The position numbers and the translations under genes are program-made. Shown in pieces: positions 18,172 to 27,948 of a DNA stretch of 64,000 nucleotides (the first letter of the stretch is position 1; each line of letters opens with the position of its first letter). The notes beneath the pieces were generated by a model. That model had not been told where the DNA came from. It made no database searches and saw only the letters and a program-made list of their open reading frames with translations. The stretch comes from JAZDOK01 sp043798715 (lineage in GTDB: Bacteria; Vulcanimicrobiota; JAZDOK01): positions 124,001-188,000 of the forward strand of contig JAZDOK010000100.1 of assembly GCA_043798715.1 (NCBI GenBank). The letters run 5' to 3'.

Positions 18172-18585
18172 CTATCTCTTTGTCCACTGGAATCCCTTGC
18201 GGGCCCGCTTTCTGCCGTATTTTTTCCGCTCCCTCATCCTCGGATCCCTGGTGAGCAATCCGGCTTTCCTCAGAGTCCCGCGCATGCTCTCATCGAAGCG
18301 CACCAGGGCTCTGGCGATCCCGTGGCGGACAGCGCCCGCCTGCCCGGAGATCCCACCGCCCTTGGCGGAGGCGATTACGTCGAATTTTCCCGCCGTCTGG
18401 GTCAGCTCGAAGGGCTGATTGATGATGACGCCAAGAATCTTTCTCGCCAGGTATTGATCGGAAGGACGGTCATTAATCTGGATGACGCCTTTGCCCGGGA
18501 TCAGACGAACCCGCGCGACGGCGGTCTTCCTTCTCCCTGTCGCATAGTAGGCAACGGCCTTGTTTGAAATTCTCAGTCTCGCCAC
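18172..18585 (-). CDS. rpsI: 30S ribosomal protein S9
   Basis: A 137-residue S9. YYATGRRKTAVARVRL, SAKGGGISGQAGAVRHGIARAL and the basic C-terminal KKYGRKRARKGFQWTKR are all diagnostic; the last Lys-Arg contacts the P-site tRNA. The start is GTG, 7 bp after rplM, in the normal rplM-rpsI pair. Confidence 0.98.
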   Translation of the reverse strand: MARLRISNKAVAYYATGRRKTAVARVRLIPGKGVIQINDRPSDQYLARKILGVIINQPFELTQTAGKFDVIASAKGGGISGQAGAVRHGIARALVRFDESMRGTLRKAGLLTRDPRMRERKKYGRKRARKGFQWTKR

Positions 18586-18592
18586 TTACTGT

Positions 18593-19033
18593 TTACCTCA
18601 CTCTCTCTATTTCGAGGACTGCGGGATTCTGCGCCTGGTGGGGGTGCGTCTCTCCCGCATAGACTTTAAGTCTGTTGAACCGGGGGGCCCTCAGTTTGTT
18701 GCGCGGGAGCATTCCCTTGACCGCGTTCTCCAGAATGGCGCCTGGATCTTTTTTCATGAGATCCTTGGCCCGCACGCTGGTCAGTCCTCCCGGGTACTGA
18801 GAATGACGGTGATACAGCTTTTGGATCATCTTGTTTCCGGTGAGGACTATTTTCTCAGCGTTGACGACGATGACGCCATCGCCCATGTCAATACTGGGCG
18901 TGAACTCCGCCTTGTTTTTCCCCGTCAGGATGGCAGCGATCTTCGAGGCCAGCCGGCCGAGGGTTTTACCGGAAGCATCCACCAGATACCACTGGTGCTG
19001 GATTTCATCTTGTCTGACCGAATGGGTGCGCAC
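18593..19033 (-). CDS. rplM: 50S ribosomal protein L13
   Basis: A 146-residue L13 with WYLVDASGKTLGRLAS, YHRHSQYPGGL and the PRNKLRAPRFNRLKVYAG end region. The start is GTG with AGGAGG 7-8 nt upstream. First gene of the rplM-rpsI operon, from the promoter at 19078-19106, closed by the terminator at 18114-18148. Confidence 0.98.
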   Translation of the reverse strand: MRTHSVRQDEIQHQWYLVDASGKTLGRLASKIAAILTGKNKAEFTPSIDMGDGVIVVNAEKIVLTGNKMIQKLYHRHSQYPGGLTSVRAKDLMKKDPGAILENAVKGMLPRNKLRAPRFNRLKVYAGETHPHQAQNPAVLEIERVR

Positions 19034-19077
19034 GGTCTTTTCCTCCTCGCCTGTAAAAAGACAGAATACCGAGTCCG

Positions 19078-19106
19078 ATTGTAATATAAAAATTCCGAAG
19101 TGTCAA
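19078..19106 (-). promoter_or_regulatory. Promoter of rplM-rpsI
   Basis: TTGACA (19101-19106) and TACAAT (19078-19083) on the minus strand are separated by exactly 17 bp. The leader to the GTG at 19033 is about 38 nt. Confidence 0.82.
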
Positions 19107-19293
19107 GCGACGGCGCATTGACTTTCCTTTCCTGTGGCACTCCCCTTTTATCACGGGCCATCTTTTCAACCACCCGGCAGGCAGGAGATTGAACGCGGTA
19201 TTTCGAATTTTCCTTAAATCCAGCCTGGGATATCTTTTTGTTGTTTGGGATTGATGAAGTAGAAAATCAGCCTGATCGAGGTCCTCAGCAGAG

Positions 19294-20463
19294 ATGTTTA
19301 ATGCTCTTAAAAAACGGGATTATTTAATCTGTGCCGCGCTTGCTTTGATTTCGCTCGTTGTTTTTTTTATATTTGCAAAGAAAGATTATCAGCATTTCAA
19401 TTATTTTGTTCCCTTGGCCAATTCCTTAATCCATTTAAAACTCGACGTTCCAAACAACTACTGCCTTAACGAGCTTGTCATGTTTGCGGGTAAATATTAT
19501 GTTGTTTTTCCCCCGATGCCGGCAATCCTGCTTATCCCCGCCGTTTTGATTTGGGGAATTCAATTCAATCAGGTTTGGGCGAGTGTCTTTTATGGAGCGC
19601 TTGGAGTTTTCTTTTTCAGCCTGGTTTCAAGAAAGTTGTTTTCACAAAAGGTTTCTATATTATTGACTTTGCTTTTTGCCTTTGGCACCAATTTTCTTTA
19701 TATCACCGCCATTGGCGCGGGCTGGTATTTTGCGCAAGTCACGGGGCTCCTGCTTATGGCGATCGCCGTATTGTTTGCCCTGAACGACCGTCCGGCTTTG
19801 AGCGGTTTGTTCATAGGACTTGCCTGCCTTTGCCGCTTGCCCCTGATTTTGGGGTTTGCCGTCTTGTTATACCTCCTGCTCAGGAACAAAACAAAAGAAG
19901 ATTTTTTAAGGATTTCTTCGTATTTTTTCATCCCGCTCGGGCTGTGCGTATTTGTTTTCGGGCTTTATTGCTTTTTACGCTTCGGTTCGTTTTTCCAGAC
20001 CGGATACAGTTTGATTCCCGGAGTATTGGATTTGCCCGGAAACAGAAACGGCATCATGAATTTAAGCTATATCCCGAGAAGTTTATGGCAGTATTTATTT
20101 CTCTTGCCCAAAATTTCCAGTCATCCGCCCTATATTTTTCCAACCGAGATGGGGCTGGCTTTATGGATTACAACCCCGGCATTATTGGGGCTCTTTTTTT
20201 TGAAAAGCAAAGATAAGCTGGCGATTGTCTTTTTATTGCAGGCGCTTCTTATCGCACTTGCAGAATGGTCGCATGGGGAGAATGGGTGGTGTCAGTTTGG
20301 AATGCGTTTCTCACTTGATTTTATGATCTTTATGCTTCTGGCGTTAGGCTTTGTTTTTCAGAGAATGAAAATAAAAAGCATGGTTTTAATCGTGATATTG
20401 TGTATTTTAATCAATGTCTGGGGTATAACCCTTTGGCACTTGGGGCTGTCTACTCCAAAATAG
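19294..20463 (+). CDS. Multi-pass membrane protein, GT-C glycosyltransferase-like
   Basis: A 389-residue membrane protein with roughly ten helices and no signal peptide. The short first extracytoplasmic loop after helix 1, containing YQHFNYFVPLANSL, and the overall layout resemble GT-C enzymes that take sugars from polyprenyl phosphates, but no sure catalytic motif is present. Codon use is visibly more AT-rich than the surrounding rplM and thr genes. It converges on the next membrane-protein gene, overlapping it by 14 bp. Both may have arrived together. Confidence 0.75.
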   Translation: MFNALKKRDYLICAALALISLVVFFIFAKKDYQHFNYFVPLANSLIHLKLDVPNNYCLNELVMFAGKYYVVFPPMPAILLIPAVLIWGIQFNQVWASVFYGALGVFFFSLVSRKLFSQKVSILLTLLFAFGTNFLYITAIGAGWYFAQVTGLLLMAIAVLFALNDRPALSGLFIGLACLCRLPLILGFAVLLYLLLRNKTKEDFLRISSYFFIPLGLCVFVFGLYCFLRFGSFFQTGYSLIPGVLDLPGNRNGIMNLSYIPRSLWQYLFLLPKISSHPPYIFPTEMGLALWITTPALLGLFFLKSKDKLAIVFLLQALLIALAEWSHGENGWCQFGMRFSLDFMIFMLLALGFVFQRMKIKSMVLIVILCILINVWGITLWHLGLSTPK

Positions 20464-21826
20464 AGCGGATATATATCTTATCGTTGCCTTTTTGATAAAC
20501 AGGTTTAAAAAACTGATCCATATAGTGAACTGCCGAACTTGGCAGAAATTGAGCCAGAAAAGGTTCGATTAAGACGCTTTTTGATCTTTGTAAAATACTC
20601 AGGTATTCGTCGTCGGATAAGTTTTCACCCAGTACTCTGAAGCAGCGCATATCGGCGACATATTTATGGAATGTTAAATTCTTATTTGAATAGAGTGCGT
20701 AAATCGGTTCAAAGCAAAACAGCGGTTCGGGAACCTGTTCAAGTTTGGAAATTGTTTCGAAAAAATCGGGAGATTTGGCATCTATCAGATTCAACTTTAA
20801 AGTTTTAAACGAGGCAAAATATATCAAGATTACTCCGATGAAAAACAGCGGTATTGTATAGTATTTTGAGGGAATAAAGCTTAGAAGCAGGCCGCCGGTA
20901 ACAGCGAAACAAACTCCAAAAATCGTGATGTAGTGGGGAAAATACGAATTGCCGACCAGCATGACGATGGGAAATGTCCCGAGCGTTAAAAGGCTGAAGA
21001 ACAAATTTTTCCGCAGGCTGAACAGCGCTCCCAGTAAACCGAATATTAATATCGGAGCGTTGTTTTTTAATCCATCCCTGAGCCATATAAATCTTATCGA
21101 TAAACCCGTGGCGGGCCTTGAATTTTGAAAAGCAATTAAATATTCAAAGGCGTTGGGAATTAAAAAAGTGATTGTAAAATAAAGACCGTTTAAGATTAAG
21201 AAGATATAAATCATGCTCGAAAGTCTCTTAAAGCCTTCTTTCAAACTTTTAGACTTTAAGGATTCATCGGCCAGGAGAGCAACAAGCAGGAACATTGAAA
21301 TTACCGTGTTTGAAAGGATACAGAATGAAAAAAGAGACAAAAATATTGCGCTGACAATGTTGTTTCTGCGAACACTGATGAAAAAAAGAGCAAATGCCAG
21401 CAGGGGAAGCGAGGCTTGGCGGATGGCAAAAAAATGGCCGTCCCACTGGACCATCTCTGTAAAAGTACTGAACAAAATAACAGCAAAAATGCTTGCCGGA
21501 ATGCTCTTTGTTTCTTTTAAAACCATGAAATATATTGGAAAAACGCTGCTGAATACAAGCAGCACATAAATCAGATGGTAAATATTCAGGTTGAAGTCGG
21601 CAATCTTTAAGATAAATGCGTTAAGGTACATTAAAAACGGCAGATGATTGAGGTAGAAATCTCTGTAGGGCATCAATCCCTGAGAGATTAGTTTTGAGGC
21701 GTAAAGATAGACCCCTTCGTCGGTAAAAACGTAAACAAGCTTGCCGATTGCCCGGGATTGAATCAAAACGTTTGCCAGAAAAAGAACCGAAACTATTGAA
21801 ATGTTGATAAAATCCTTCTTTTTCAT
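20450..21826 (-). CDS. GT-C (ArnT/PMT-like) membrane glycosyltransferase candidate
   Basis: A 458-residue membrane protein with about ten to twelve helices. After helix 1 comes TDEGVYLYASKLISQGLMPY followed by the loop RDFYLNHLPF. The Asp-Glu in the first loop and the YRDFYLNHLP pattern are the hallmark of family GT39/83-type enzymes, which move sugars from lipid carriers onto lipids or proteins at the outer face of the membrane. The ATG at 21826 is chosen; longer forms enter thrB. It lies 11 bp after thrB yet is AT-rich, unlike thrB. The acceptor is unknown. Confidence 0.82.
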   Translation of the reverse strand: MKKKDFINISIVSVLFLANVLIQSRAIGKLVYVFTDEGVYLYASKLISQGLMPYRDFYLNHLPFLMYLNAFILKIADFNLNIYHLIYVLLVFSSVFPIYFMVLKETKSIPASIFAVILFSTFTEMVQWDGHFFAIRQASLPLLAFALFFISVRRNNIVSAIFLSLFSFCILSNTVISMFLLVALLADESLKSKSLKEGFKRLSSMIYIFLILNGLYFTITFLIPNAFEYLIAFQNSRPATGLSIRFIWLRDGLKNNAPILIFGLLGALFSLRKNLFFSLLTLGTFPIVMLVGNSYFPHYITIFGVCFAVTGGLLLSFIPSKYYTIPLFFIGVILIYFASFKTLKLNLIDAKSPDFFETISKLEQVPEPLFCFEPIYALYSNKNLTFHKYVADMRCFRVLGENLSDDEYLSILQRSKSVLIEPFLAQFLPSSAVHYMDQFFKPVYQKGNDKIYIRSILE

Positions 21827-21837
21827 GTTCCCATTCC

Positions 21838-22761
21838 TCAGCCGAGCATTCTCGTTCCCTCGGGGTCCACGCCGCTCACCAGGCTTGAGGCTCGCACCCC
21901 GCACCTCTCAAAAGCCAGAACCATGCTCTCTGCGATCCTCTGAGCTTTTTCTTCAGAATCGGTTATGGCAAAAACCGCCGGGCCGGAGCCTGAGATGGCC
22001 ATCCCGTCGGCTCCCGCCGAAAGGGCGCTTTTCTTGACTTCATCAAAGCCCGAGATGAGTTTTCTGCGCGCCGGTTCCGCGACCAGGTCGTTCAGGCTCC
22101 CGGCCAGGAGGGAGTAGTTGTTCCTGGCGAAAGCCGCCGTGATCAGGCAAGCGTGGGCCATGTTTGAGACGAATTTCTTCATGAGAATCGCCTTCGGGAG
22201 CACCGCGCGGGCCTCCCGGGTCAGCACCGTGAGCTCCGGCATCGCAAGAACAATTATGAGGTCATCGATCGTGCCGATCCGGATGATCTTAAGAGGATTA
22301 AGAGAGCAGGTCAGGGTGGCCCCTCCCAGGAGGGCCGGGGCGGTGTTGTCGGCAAAAAACGCTCCGGAGACAACCTCTTCAGCCTTTGTCGCCGGAAGGA
22401 TGAGTTCCTCCTTCGTGAGGCGGCTGCCGTAGAGGAAGTTGGCGGCATAGGCGCCGGCGGCCGCGGAGGCCGCGCTTGAACCAAGGCCCGAGCCCGAGGG
22501 GAGGCCCTTGTTAATCCGAAGTTCCACCCCCCCCTCCACTCCGAGTATCCTGAGGACTTCGGCGGCGGCGATTCCGGCCGTATTCTGACACGGATCCGGG
22601 CTGAGAGGAGTCCGGGACTCAATCCGGCTGATCAGAACTCCCGAAGATGTCCGGCGGGCCTCGACGGTGTCTCCGAGCCCTTTCAGGGCCAGCCCGAGGA
22701 CGTCAAAACCGGGTCCGATGTTTCCTATTGTGGCCGGGGAAAAAACTCTGACCCACTCCAT
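21838..22761 (-). CDS. thrB: Homoserine kinase
   Basis: A 307-residue GHMP-kinase that phosphorylates homoserine in threonine synthesis. ATIGNIGPGFDVLGLAL is the N-terminal signature, GLPSGSGLGSSAASAAA is the ATP-binding motif 2, and GMAISGSGPAVFAI is motif 3. It is 3 bp after thrC in a thrC-thrB operon and precedes the membrane glycosyltransferase gene. Confidence 0.96.
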   Translation of the reverse strand: MEWVRVFSPATIGNIGPGFDVLGLALKGLGDTVEARRTSSGVLISRIESRTPLSPDPCQNTAGIAAAEVLRILGVEGGVELRINKGLPSGSGLGSSAASAAAGAYAANFLYGSRLTKEELILPATKAEEVVSGAFFADNTAPALLGGATLTCSLNPLKIIRIGTIDDLIIVLAMPELTVLTREARAVLPKAILMKKFVSNMAHACLITAAFARNNYSLLAGSLNDLVAEPARRKLISGFDEVKKSALSAGADGMAISGSGPAVFAITDSEEKAQRIAESMVLAFERCGVRASSLVSGVDPEGTRMLG

Positions 22762-22764
22762 ACG

Positions 22765-24123
22765 CTAAAGCCTCTCCAAAAGATATTTTCTGAATGCCGG
22801 GTAGTTCTTCTTCAGGCGATCGGCCTTTCCCCTCCGGGCGCTAAGTTTTTTCATGGAATCCGGAACGGGCGGACTGACCCCGATGGTCTCAGACATCAAC
22901 GGGGCGAATTTATAGGGGTGGGCCGTCTCCAGACAGATCGCCGTTTCCCGGTGGTGGCTCTCGAAATAATGGCGGCAGGCGGCCAGCCCCACGGCCCCGT
23001 GGGGCTCCACGACGAAATTGTGCTCCTGGTAGAGCCGTACCATCGTCTCCCGTGTCTCCTCGTCGCTGATCGAAACCGAATAGAGGTTTTTCCGCATGGC
23101 TGCAAGATCGGGGCCGTGATGGACCACGCCGTCCTTGTCCAGGGTCCCACCGTAGAGGTCGAAGTAGCGGGCCAGATTGGAGGGGTGGCCCACGTTCATG
23201 GCGTTGGAAAGGCAGGCGCGGGCCGGATCCACCTTATGGTAGTTCCCGCTGTTAAGAAAATTGGGAAACTCGTCGTTTTCGTTTACGGCGACGATGATTT
23301 TGCCGATCGGGAGGCCCATCCGGCGGGCCAGCTCACAGCCCAGGGAGTTTCCGAAATTGCCGGAGGGGATGGAGAAGACGACCGGCTTAAGATCCTCGGC
23401 CACGTTGGCGTAGGCATAGAAATAGTAGACAATCTGGGGCAGAATTCTCCCGATATTGATGGAGTTGGCCGAAGTCAGGTGCAGGGGAAGGAGTTTAGGG
23501 TCGGAAAAGGCTTCCTTGACCAAACGCTGGCAGTCATCAAATTTGCCTTCCACGGCTATCGCCTGGACGTTCCGCCCTATGGAATCAAGCTGCTTTTTTT
23601 GAACGGGACTGACTTCTCTTTTCGGGTAGAGAATATAGACTCTGATGCCGCTCAGGTTCCTGAAGGCCTCCCCGACGGCGCTCCCCGTGTCGCCGGAAGT
23701 GGCCACCAGTACCGTGATTTTTCTTCGGGGAACTTTCATGGCTTTCATGGCCCGGGCCATGAACCTGGCCGCAAAATCCTTAAAAGAGGCCGTCGGACCC
23801 CGGTCGAGGCGGAGGAGCCAGGTGAATAAGTCAATTCGCTCAATCGGGACCTCATAATCGTAGGCATCCATGGTCATGGCCCGAAGCTCGGCCTCGGCGA
23901 TATCCCCCGCAAGAAATTTTCCCAGAACAGCCAGGGCCACCTCGGCATAGGGGCGTCCCCTGAGCGAGAGAATTTCCTTCGGGGACATCCCGGGGATATC
24001 CGAAGGCATGAAGAGGCCCTGATCGGGGGCCTGCCCCATGAAAAGGGCCTCCCTGAAAGAGAGCTTATCCCTGAATCCGGAGGGAAGGAGCCGGTTGGTG
24101 CTCAAATATGTGATTTTTTCCAT
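22765..24123 (-). CDS. thrC: Threonine synthase
   Basis: A 452-residue PLP enzyme that makes threonine from O-phosphohomoserine. PTASFKDFAARFMARAM carries the PLP-binding Lys; TSGDTGSAVGEAF and PSGNFGNSLG bind phosphate. The N-terminal YLSTNR is typical of the long (fungal/E. coli-like) ThrC class. The ATG at 24123 is chosen because the promoter at 24168-24196 predicts transcription start at about 24161, too late for the longer form at 24165. Confidence 0.96.
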   Translation of the reverse strand: MEKITYLSTNRLLPSGFRDKLSFREALFMGQAPDQGLFMPSDIPGMSPKEILSLRGRPYAEVALAVLGKFLAGDIAEAELRAMTMDAYDYEVPIERIDLFTWLLRLDRGPTASFKDFAARFMARAMKAMKVPRRKITVLVATSGDTGSAVGEAFRNLSGIRVYILYPKREVSPVQKKQLDSIGRNVQAIAVEGKFDDCQRLVKEAFSDPKLLPLHLTSANSINIGRILPQIVYYFYAYANVAEDLKPVVFSIPSGNFGNSLGCELARRMGLPIGKIIVAVNENDEFPNFLNSGNYHKVDPARACLSNAMNVGHPSNLARYFDLYGGTLDKDGVVHHGPDLAAMRKNLYSVSISDEETRETMVRLYQEHNFVVEPHGAVGLAACRHYFESHHRETAICLETAHPYKFAPLMSETIGVSPPVPDSMKKLSARRGKADRLKKNYPAFRKYLLERL

Positions 24124-24167
24124 TATATCGTCCGCAATCGAAGGGGCGACGGCCGCGCGCCCCAAAG

Positions 24168-24196
24168 ATTATACGCGATTTTCACCCCCTTGGCAA
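24168..24196 (-). promoter_or_regulatory. Promoter of thrC-thrB
   Basis: TTGCCA (24191-24196) and TATAAT (24168-24173) on the minus strand are spaced by 17 bp. It lies in the divergent gap between thrC and the sensor-kinase gene. No threonine-leader attenuator is visible in the short leader. Confidence 0.78.
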
Positions 24197-24291
24197 TGGA
24201 CGAAAAAAAGGAATTTTCAAACAAGTCAAGAAACTTTCTTCTTTGATCTTTCGCCCTTAATCGTTCTTGGCCTCGGAGGGTGAGAAAAACA

Positions 24292-26373
24292 ATGAACAAG
24301 CGCAAACCGGCCGGTGAATCCCCGAGCGAAACCCAGGCAAACCTGCAGTCCCTCTTTGACACCGTGGATGACTTATTCCTGGTTTTCGATCGGAAGGGCA
24401 GGATCCTGCATTGTAATGCAGCCGCCCGGAACCGCTTGGGCTATACAGAAAAAGAGCTTCTGGAGCTCAGCGCCATCCAGCTTCACCCTCCCGAACAGGC
24501 AAAAGAGGCGGAGGAATGCTTCGCCGGACTTTTAAAGGGGAAAAAATCGGTCTGCACGATTCCCATGATCTCCCGGGACGGGAAAGAGATCCCATTGGAA
24601 ACTAAAGTCACCCGGGGGCACTGGGGCAAAAAAAAAGCGCTCTTCGGAGTCAGCCGCGACACTTCGAATAGAAGCCAGGCCGAGCACCTGACGCATATTC
24701 AGCGGGACCTCGCGATCGCCCTCAGCCAGACTTTCGACCTCAAGGAAGCCCTGAAACTGTTCCTGGAAGCTTCCCTCAAAGCTACTGATTTTGACTGCGG
24801 GGGAATCTATCTGCTGAACGATGAGGATAAATCCCTGGAACTCTTCGTGCACCGGGGACTGTCGGAACAGTTTATCCGGAAAATCTCCCGCTTTGAGGCA
24901 GATACCCCGCAGTCGCATATGGTTCATCAGGGAAAACCGCTATATGTGACCTCTCAGAAGCTGGGGTTTCCTGTCGATGATGCCCGGCTTAAGGAAGGCA
25001 TCCTCGCTGTTGCCATCATTCCCGTCCTTTTTCAAGGCCATGTGGTCGCCTGCCTGAATGTCGCCTCCCACCGTTCAGATGAAATCACCGCCTTTGCCCG
25101 GAACGCTCTCGAATACATCGCCACTCCCATCGGCAGTGTCCTGGCCCGCATCCGCTCCAGGGAGGCCGTCGAGAACCTGAGCGCCAACCTGGAAGCCCAG
25201 GTTCGAAAGCGAACCGCGGAACTGGCAGCGGTCAACGCCCAGTTGCTCAAAACAAAGTGGCAGCAGAAGGCCCTCCTGGACAGCATCCCCGACATCGCCT
25301 GGCTCAAGGATCTGGATAGCCGCTTTATTGCCGCCAACGAGCCATTCGGGCAGGCCTGCGGCGTAAAACCGGAAGACCTGGTGGGAAAAACCGACCTGGA
25401 CATATGGCCCGGGAATCTGGCTGCAATGTATCGGGCAGACGATCGGGAGGTGATTCGCTCCGGGAGGATGAAACGGGTAGAAGAGCCCCTGATAGACATA
25501 AACGGGCGGAAAATATGGATTGAGACACTCAAGGTTCCCATCCTGAATGCCGACGGTCAGGTCATCGGAACGGCCGGCGTGGCCCGCGATATCACCGACC
25601 GCAAATTAGCCGAAGCTATCCAGCGCCAGGACCGCGAAGAGCTGGAAAGCCTGGTGCATCTTCGGACGATTGAACTTCTGAAGGCCAACGAACATCTCCG
25701 CTCGGAGATCGCCGAACGCATACGGGCGGAGGAAGCCTTGCGGGCCTCCCTCGCCGAGAAGGAAATCCTGCTCAAGGAGATCCACCACCGCGTTAAGAAC
25801 AATCTGCAGATTATCTCCAGCCTCCTCAATCTTCAGTCAAAATATTCCCCGGACGAGAAGAGCCGCGAGGCCTTCATGGAGATTCGGAACCGGATCACCT
25901 CCATCGCCTTTATTCATGAGAAACTCTACAAGGTGAAAGATTACTCGAATATTGATTTTCCAGCCTATCTGAAAAGTCTTACCGACAACCTCATTCGTTC
26001 CTATGCGGTCAATCCCAACCACGTCCGTTTTGTAATGGAGGTCGAGGATGTCTTTCTGAGCCTGGATTTGGTCGTCCCCTGCGGCCTGATCGTCAATGAA
26101 CTGGTCTCGAACTGTCTCAAGCACGCCTTCCCTACAGGTGAAAAAGGAGAAATTTATATCAAGTTTTCCTCCAGCGGGCAGGGCAGTTACACCCTTATTA
26201 TAAAGAATAAAGGATCTCAGGTAACTTTTCCAGAAAATCTGGATTTAAGGCAGGCGAAAACCCTGGGTCTCCAGCTGGTCTGCACTCTGACGAGCCAATT
26301 GCGGGGAGAAATCTCCCTCAGCCGGCTGGAGGGGACTGAATTTAGCATAACTTTTCCCGGGGAGGACAGTTAG
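24292..26373 (+). CDS. PAS-GAF-PAS sensor histidine kinase (HisKA_2 type)
   Basis: A soluble 693-residue sensor kinase. Order: PAS (about 15-130), GAF (about 140-285, starting near LKEALKLFLEASLKA), a short coiled coil, PAS (about 325-440), then HisKA_2 with the phospho-acceptor His in LLKEIHHRVKNNLQIISSLL, and an ATPase domain with N-box LIVNELVSNCLKHAFP. HisKA_2 kinases usually signal to cytosolic response regulators and to REC-containing partners such as the next gene. No membrane helix, so the signal is internal. The ATG at 24292 has GGAGG 12 nt upstream; a GTG at 24280 touches that sequence. Confidence 0.92.
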   Translation: MNKRKPAGESPSETQANLQSLFDTVDDLFLVFDRKGRILHCNAAARNRLGYTEKELLELSAIQLHPPEQAKEAEECFAGLLKGKKSVCTIPMISRDGKEIPLETKVTRGHWGKKKALFGVSRDTSNRSQAEHLTHIQRDLAIALSQTFDLKEALKLFLEASLKATDFDCGGIYLLNDEDKSLELFVHRGLSEQFIRKISRFEADTPQSHMVHQGKPLYVTSQKLGFPVDDARLKEGILAVAIIPVLFQGHVVACLNVASHRSDEITAFARNALEYIATPIGSVLARIRSREAVENLSANLEAQVRKRTAELAAVNAQLLKTKWQQKALLDSIPDIAWLKDLDSRFIAANEPFGQACGVKPEDLVGKTDLDIWPGNLAAMYRADDREVIRSGRMKRVEEPLIDINGRKIWIETLKVPILNADGQVIGTAGVARDITDRKLAEAIQRQDREELESLVHLRTIELLKANEHLRSEIAERIRAEEALRASLAEKEILLKEIHHRVKNNLQIISSLLNLQSKYSPDEKSREAFMEIRNRITSIAFIHEKLYKVKDYSNIDFPAYLKSLTDNLIRSYAVNPNHVRFVMEVEDVFLSLDLVVPCGLIVNELVSNCLKHAFPTGEKGEIYIKFSSSGQGSYTLIIKNKGSQVTFPENLDLRQAKTLGLQLVCTLTSQLRGEISLSRLEGTEFSITFPGEDS

Positions 26374-26387
26374 AAAGGAGATCTACG

Positions 26388-27872
26388 ATGAGCGGCGCCC
26401 GTATTCTGGTGGTCGAAGACGAAGGAATCATCGCCTCGGATATCAAATCAACCCTGGAAAAGATTGGATACCGGGTTGAGGCCGTTGTCGCCTACGGCGA
26501 AGAGGCCGTCTATCTTGCCGAAAAACACCGCCCCGATATGGTACTCATGGATATTGTCCTGAAAAAAGACATGGACGGGATAGAGGCCGCCCGTCAGATT
26601 TATTTTCGCTACAATATTCCGGTGATCTACCTCACCGCCTATGCCGACGAACGCATCCTGGAGCGGGCTGCCGCAACAGAGCCTTTCGGATACATCATCA
26701 AGCCGTTTCAGGAAGATGAACTGCGCACCAGCATCGAAGTCGCCCTCTACCGGCACAAGATAGAGAAGAAACTGAAGCAGAGCGAGAGTCTCTTTTCCAC
26801 CGTCTTAAAAAGCATCGGCGACGCCATCATCACCACTGATCCCCGGGGAATGGTGACCTTCATGAACCCGGTCGCCGAATCCCTGACCGGCTGGGGGCGG
26901 AAGGACGCCTTCGGAAAAAACATTGGCGATATTTTTAATTTCAATAACGAGAAAATTCGCAGCCGACTGGCCATCCCCATGGCCCAGGCGTTCACCGAGG
27001 GCACCAGCGCCAGCCTCGACGGCTTCCTGCTTCCTTCCTTAAACGGGCATGAACTGGCAATCAACATCAATACTTTTCCCATTCGCGACGACAGCGGGAC
27101 CATCACCGGGGCGGTCATCGTCTTTCACGATGTCACCAAACGCAGAAAAACAGAAGAAAAAATGAAACGGGCCATGGCCGAATTGATATGCTCCAAGGCG
27201 GAGATGGAGCAGTTTTCCTACATAGTCTCACATGACCTGCAGGAGCCATTGAAGCAGGTGGCAATCCTCGCCAGTCTTCTGAAGAGGCATTTTGGCGAGG
27301 GAAGCGACCCTAATGTCGCTCGGGGAATTGTCTCCATAATAAGCGAAGTCTCAAAAATGCAGGAGATGCTCGACGATCTCCTGGCCTTTTCTCTCGTGAT
27401 CTCCCAGGGCTCCGAAGTTGCGCTGGTAGATTTTAACGACATCCTGGCCAGAACCCTCGATACGATGAGAGAAGAGATCGCCCGGGTCCAGGCTGAAATT
27501 ACCTGTGACCGGCTTCCCTCTGTTATGGCGGACGGCCTCCAGATGATCCAGCTTTTTTCAAACCTGATCGAAAATGCCATTGAATTTCGCCGCGAATCTC
27601 CTCCGCGGATTCACATCTCGGCCAAAGCCGGAGACGGCGGATGGATTTTCTCCGTTGAGGACAACGGCATCGGAATAAAATCCGAATTTTTTGACTTCAT
27701 CTTCCTTATTTTCCAGCGCCTGCACGGCAAAAAGGAGCACCCGGGCAGCGGAGTGGGCCTCGCCATCTGCAAGAAGATCGTGGAAAATCATGGGGGCCGC
27801 ATCTGGGTGGAATCCCAGCCTGGCAGGGGATCAACGTTCTTTTTCACCCTGCCAGAGGCCGCACCCCAATAA
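26388..27872 (+). CDS. Response-regulator-first hybrid: REC-PAS-HisKA-HATPase
   Basis: A 494-residue protein with an N-terminal receiver (ILVVEDEG, phospho-acceptor Asp in MVLMDIVL, LTAYAD, Lys in IIKPFQ), a PAS domain (about 135-250), a phytochrome-type HisKA with His in FSYIVSHDLQEPL, and a complete HATPase (IENAIEF, VEDNGIGI, GSGVGLAICKKI). It lies 14 bp after the HisKA_2 kinase gene, with AAGGAG before the ATG. The receiver is thus a likely target of the upstream kinase, giving a phosphorelay. There is no output domain, so its own target lies elsewhere. Confidence 0.93.
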   Translation: MSGARILVVEDEGIIASDIKSTLEKIGYRVEAVVAYGEEAVYLAEKHRPDMVLMDIVLKKDMDGIEAARQIYFRYNIPVIYLTAYADERILERAAATEPFGYIIKPFQEDELRTSIEVALYRHKIEKKLKQSESLFSTVLKSIGDAIITTDPRGMVTFMNPVAESLTGWGRKDAFGKNIGDIFNFNNEKIRSRLAIPMAQAFTEGTSASLDGFLLPSLNGHELAININTFPIRDDSGTITGAVIVFHDVTKRRKTEEKMKRAMAELICSKAEMEQFSYIVSHDLQEPLKQVAILASLLKRHFGEGSDPNVARGIVSIISEVSKMQEMLDDLLAFSLVISQGSEVALVDFNDILARTLDTMREEIARVQAEITCDRLPSVMADGLQMIQLFSNLIENAIEFRRESPPRIHISAKAGDGGWIFSVEDNGIGIKSEFFDFIFLIFQRLHGKKEHPGSGVGLAICKKIVENHGGRIWVESQPGRGSTFFFTLPEAAPQ

Positions 27873-27948
27873 CAATAAAAGGAATTTTCAGGAAGAGAAG
27901 TGAATCTTACGGTTCTTAATGTTTTGACAAACTGGAGGAGAAACCTAG

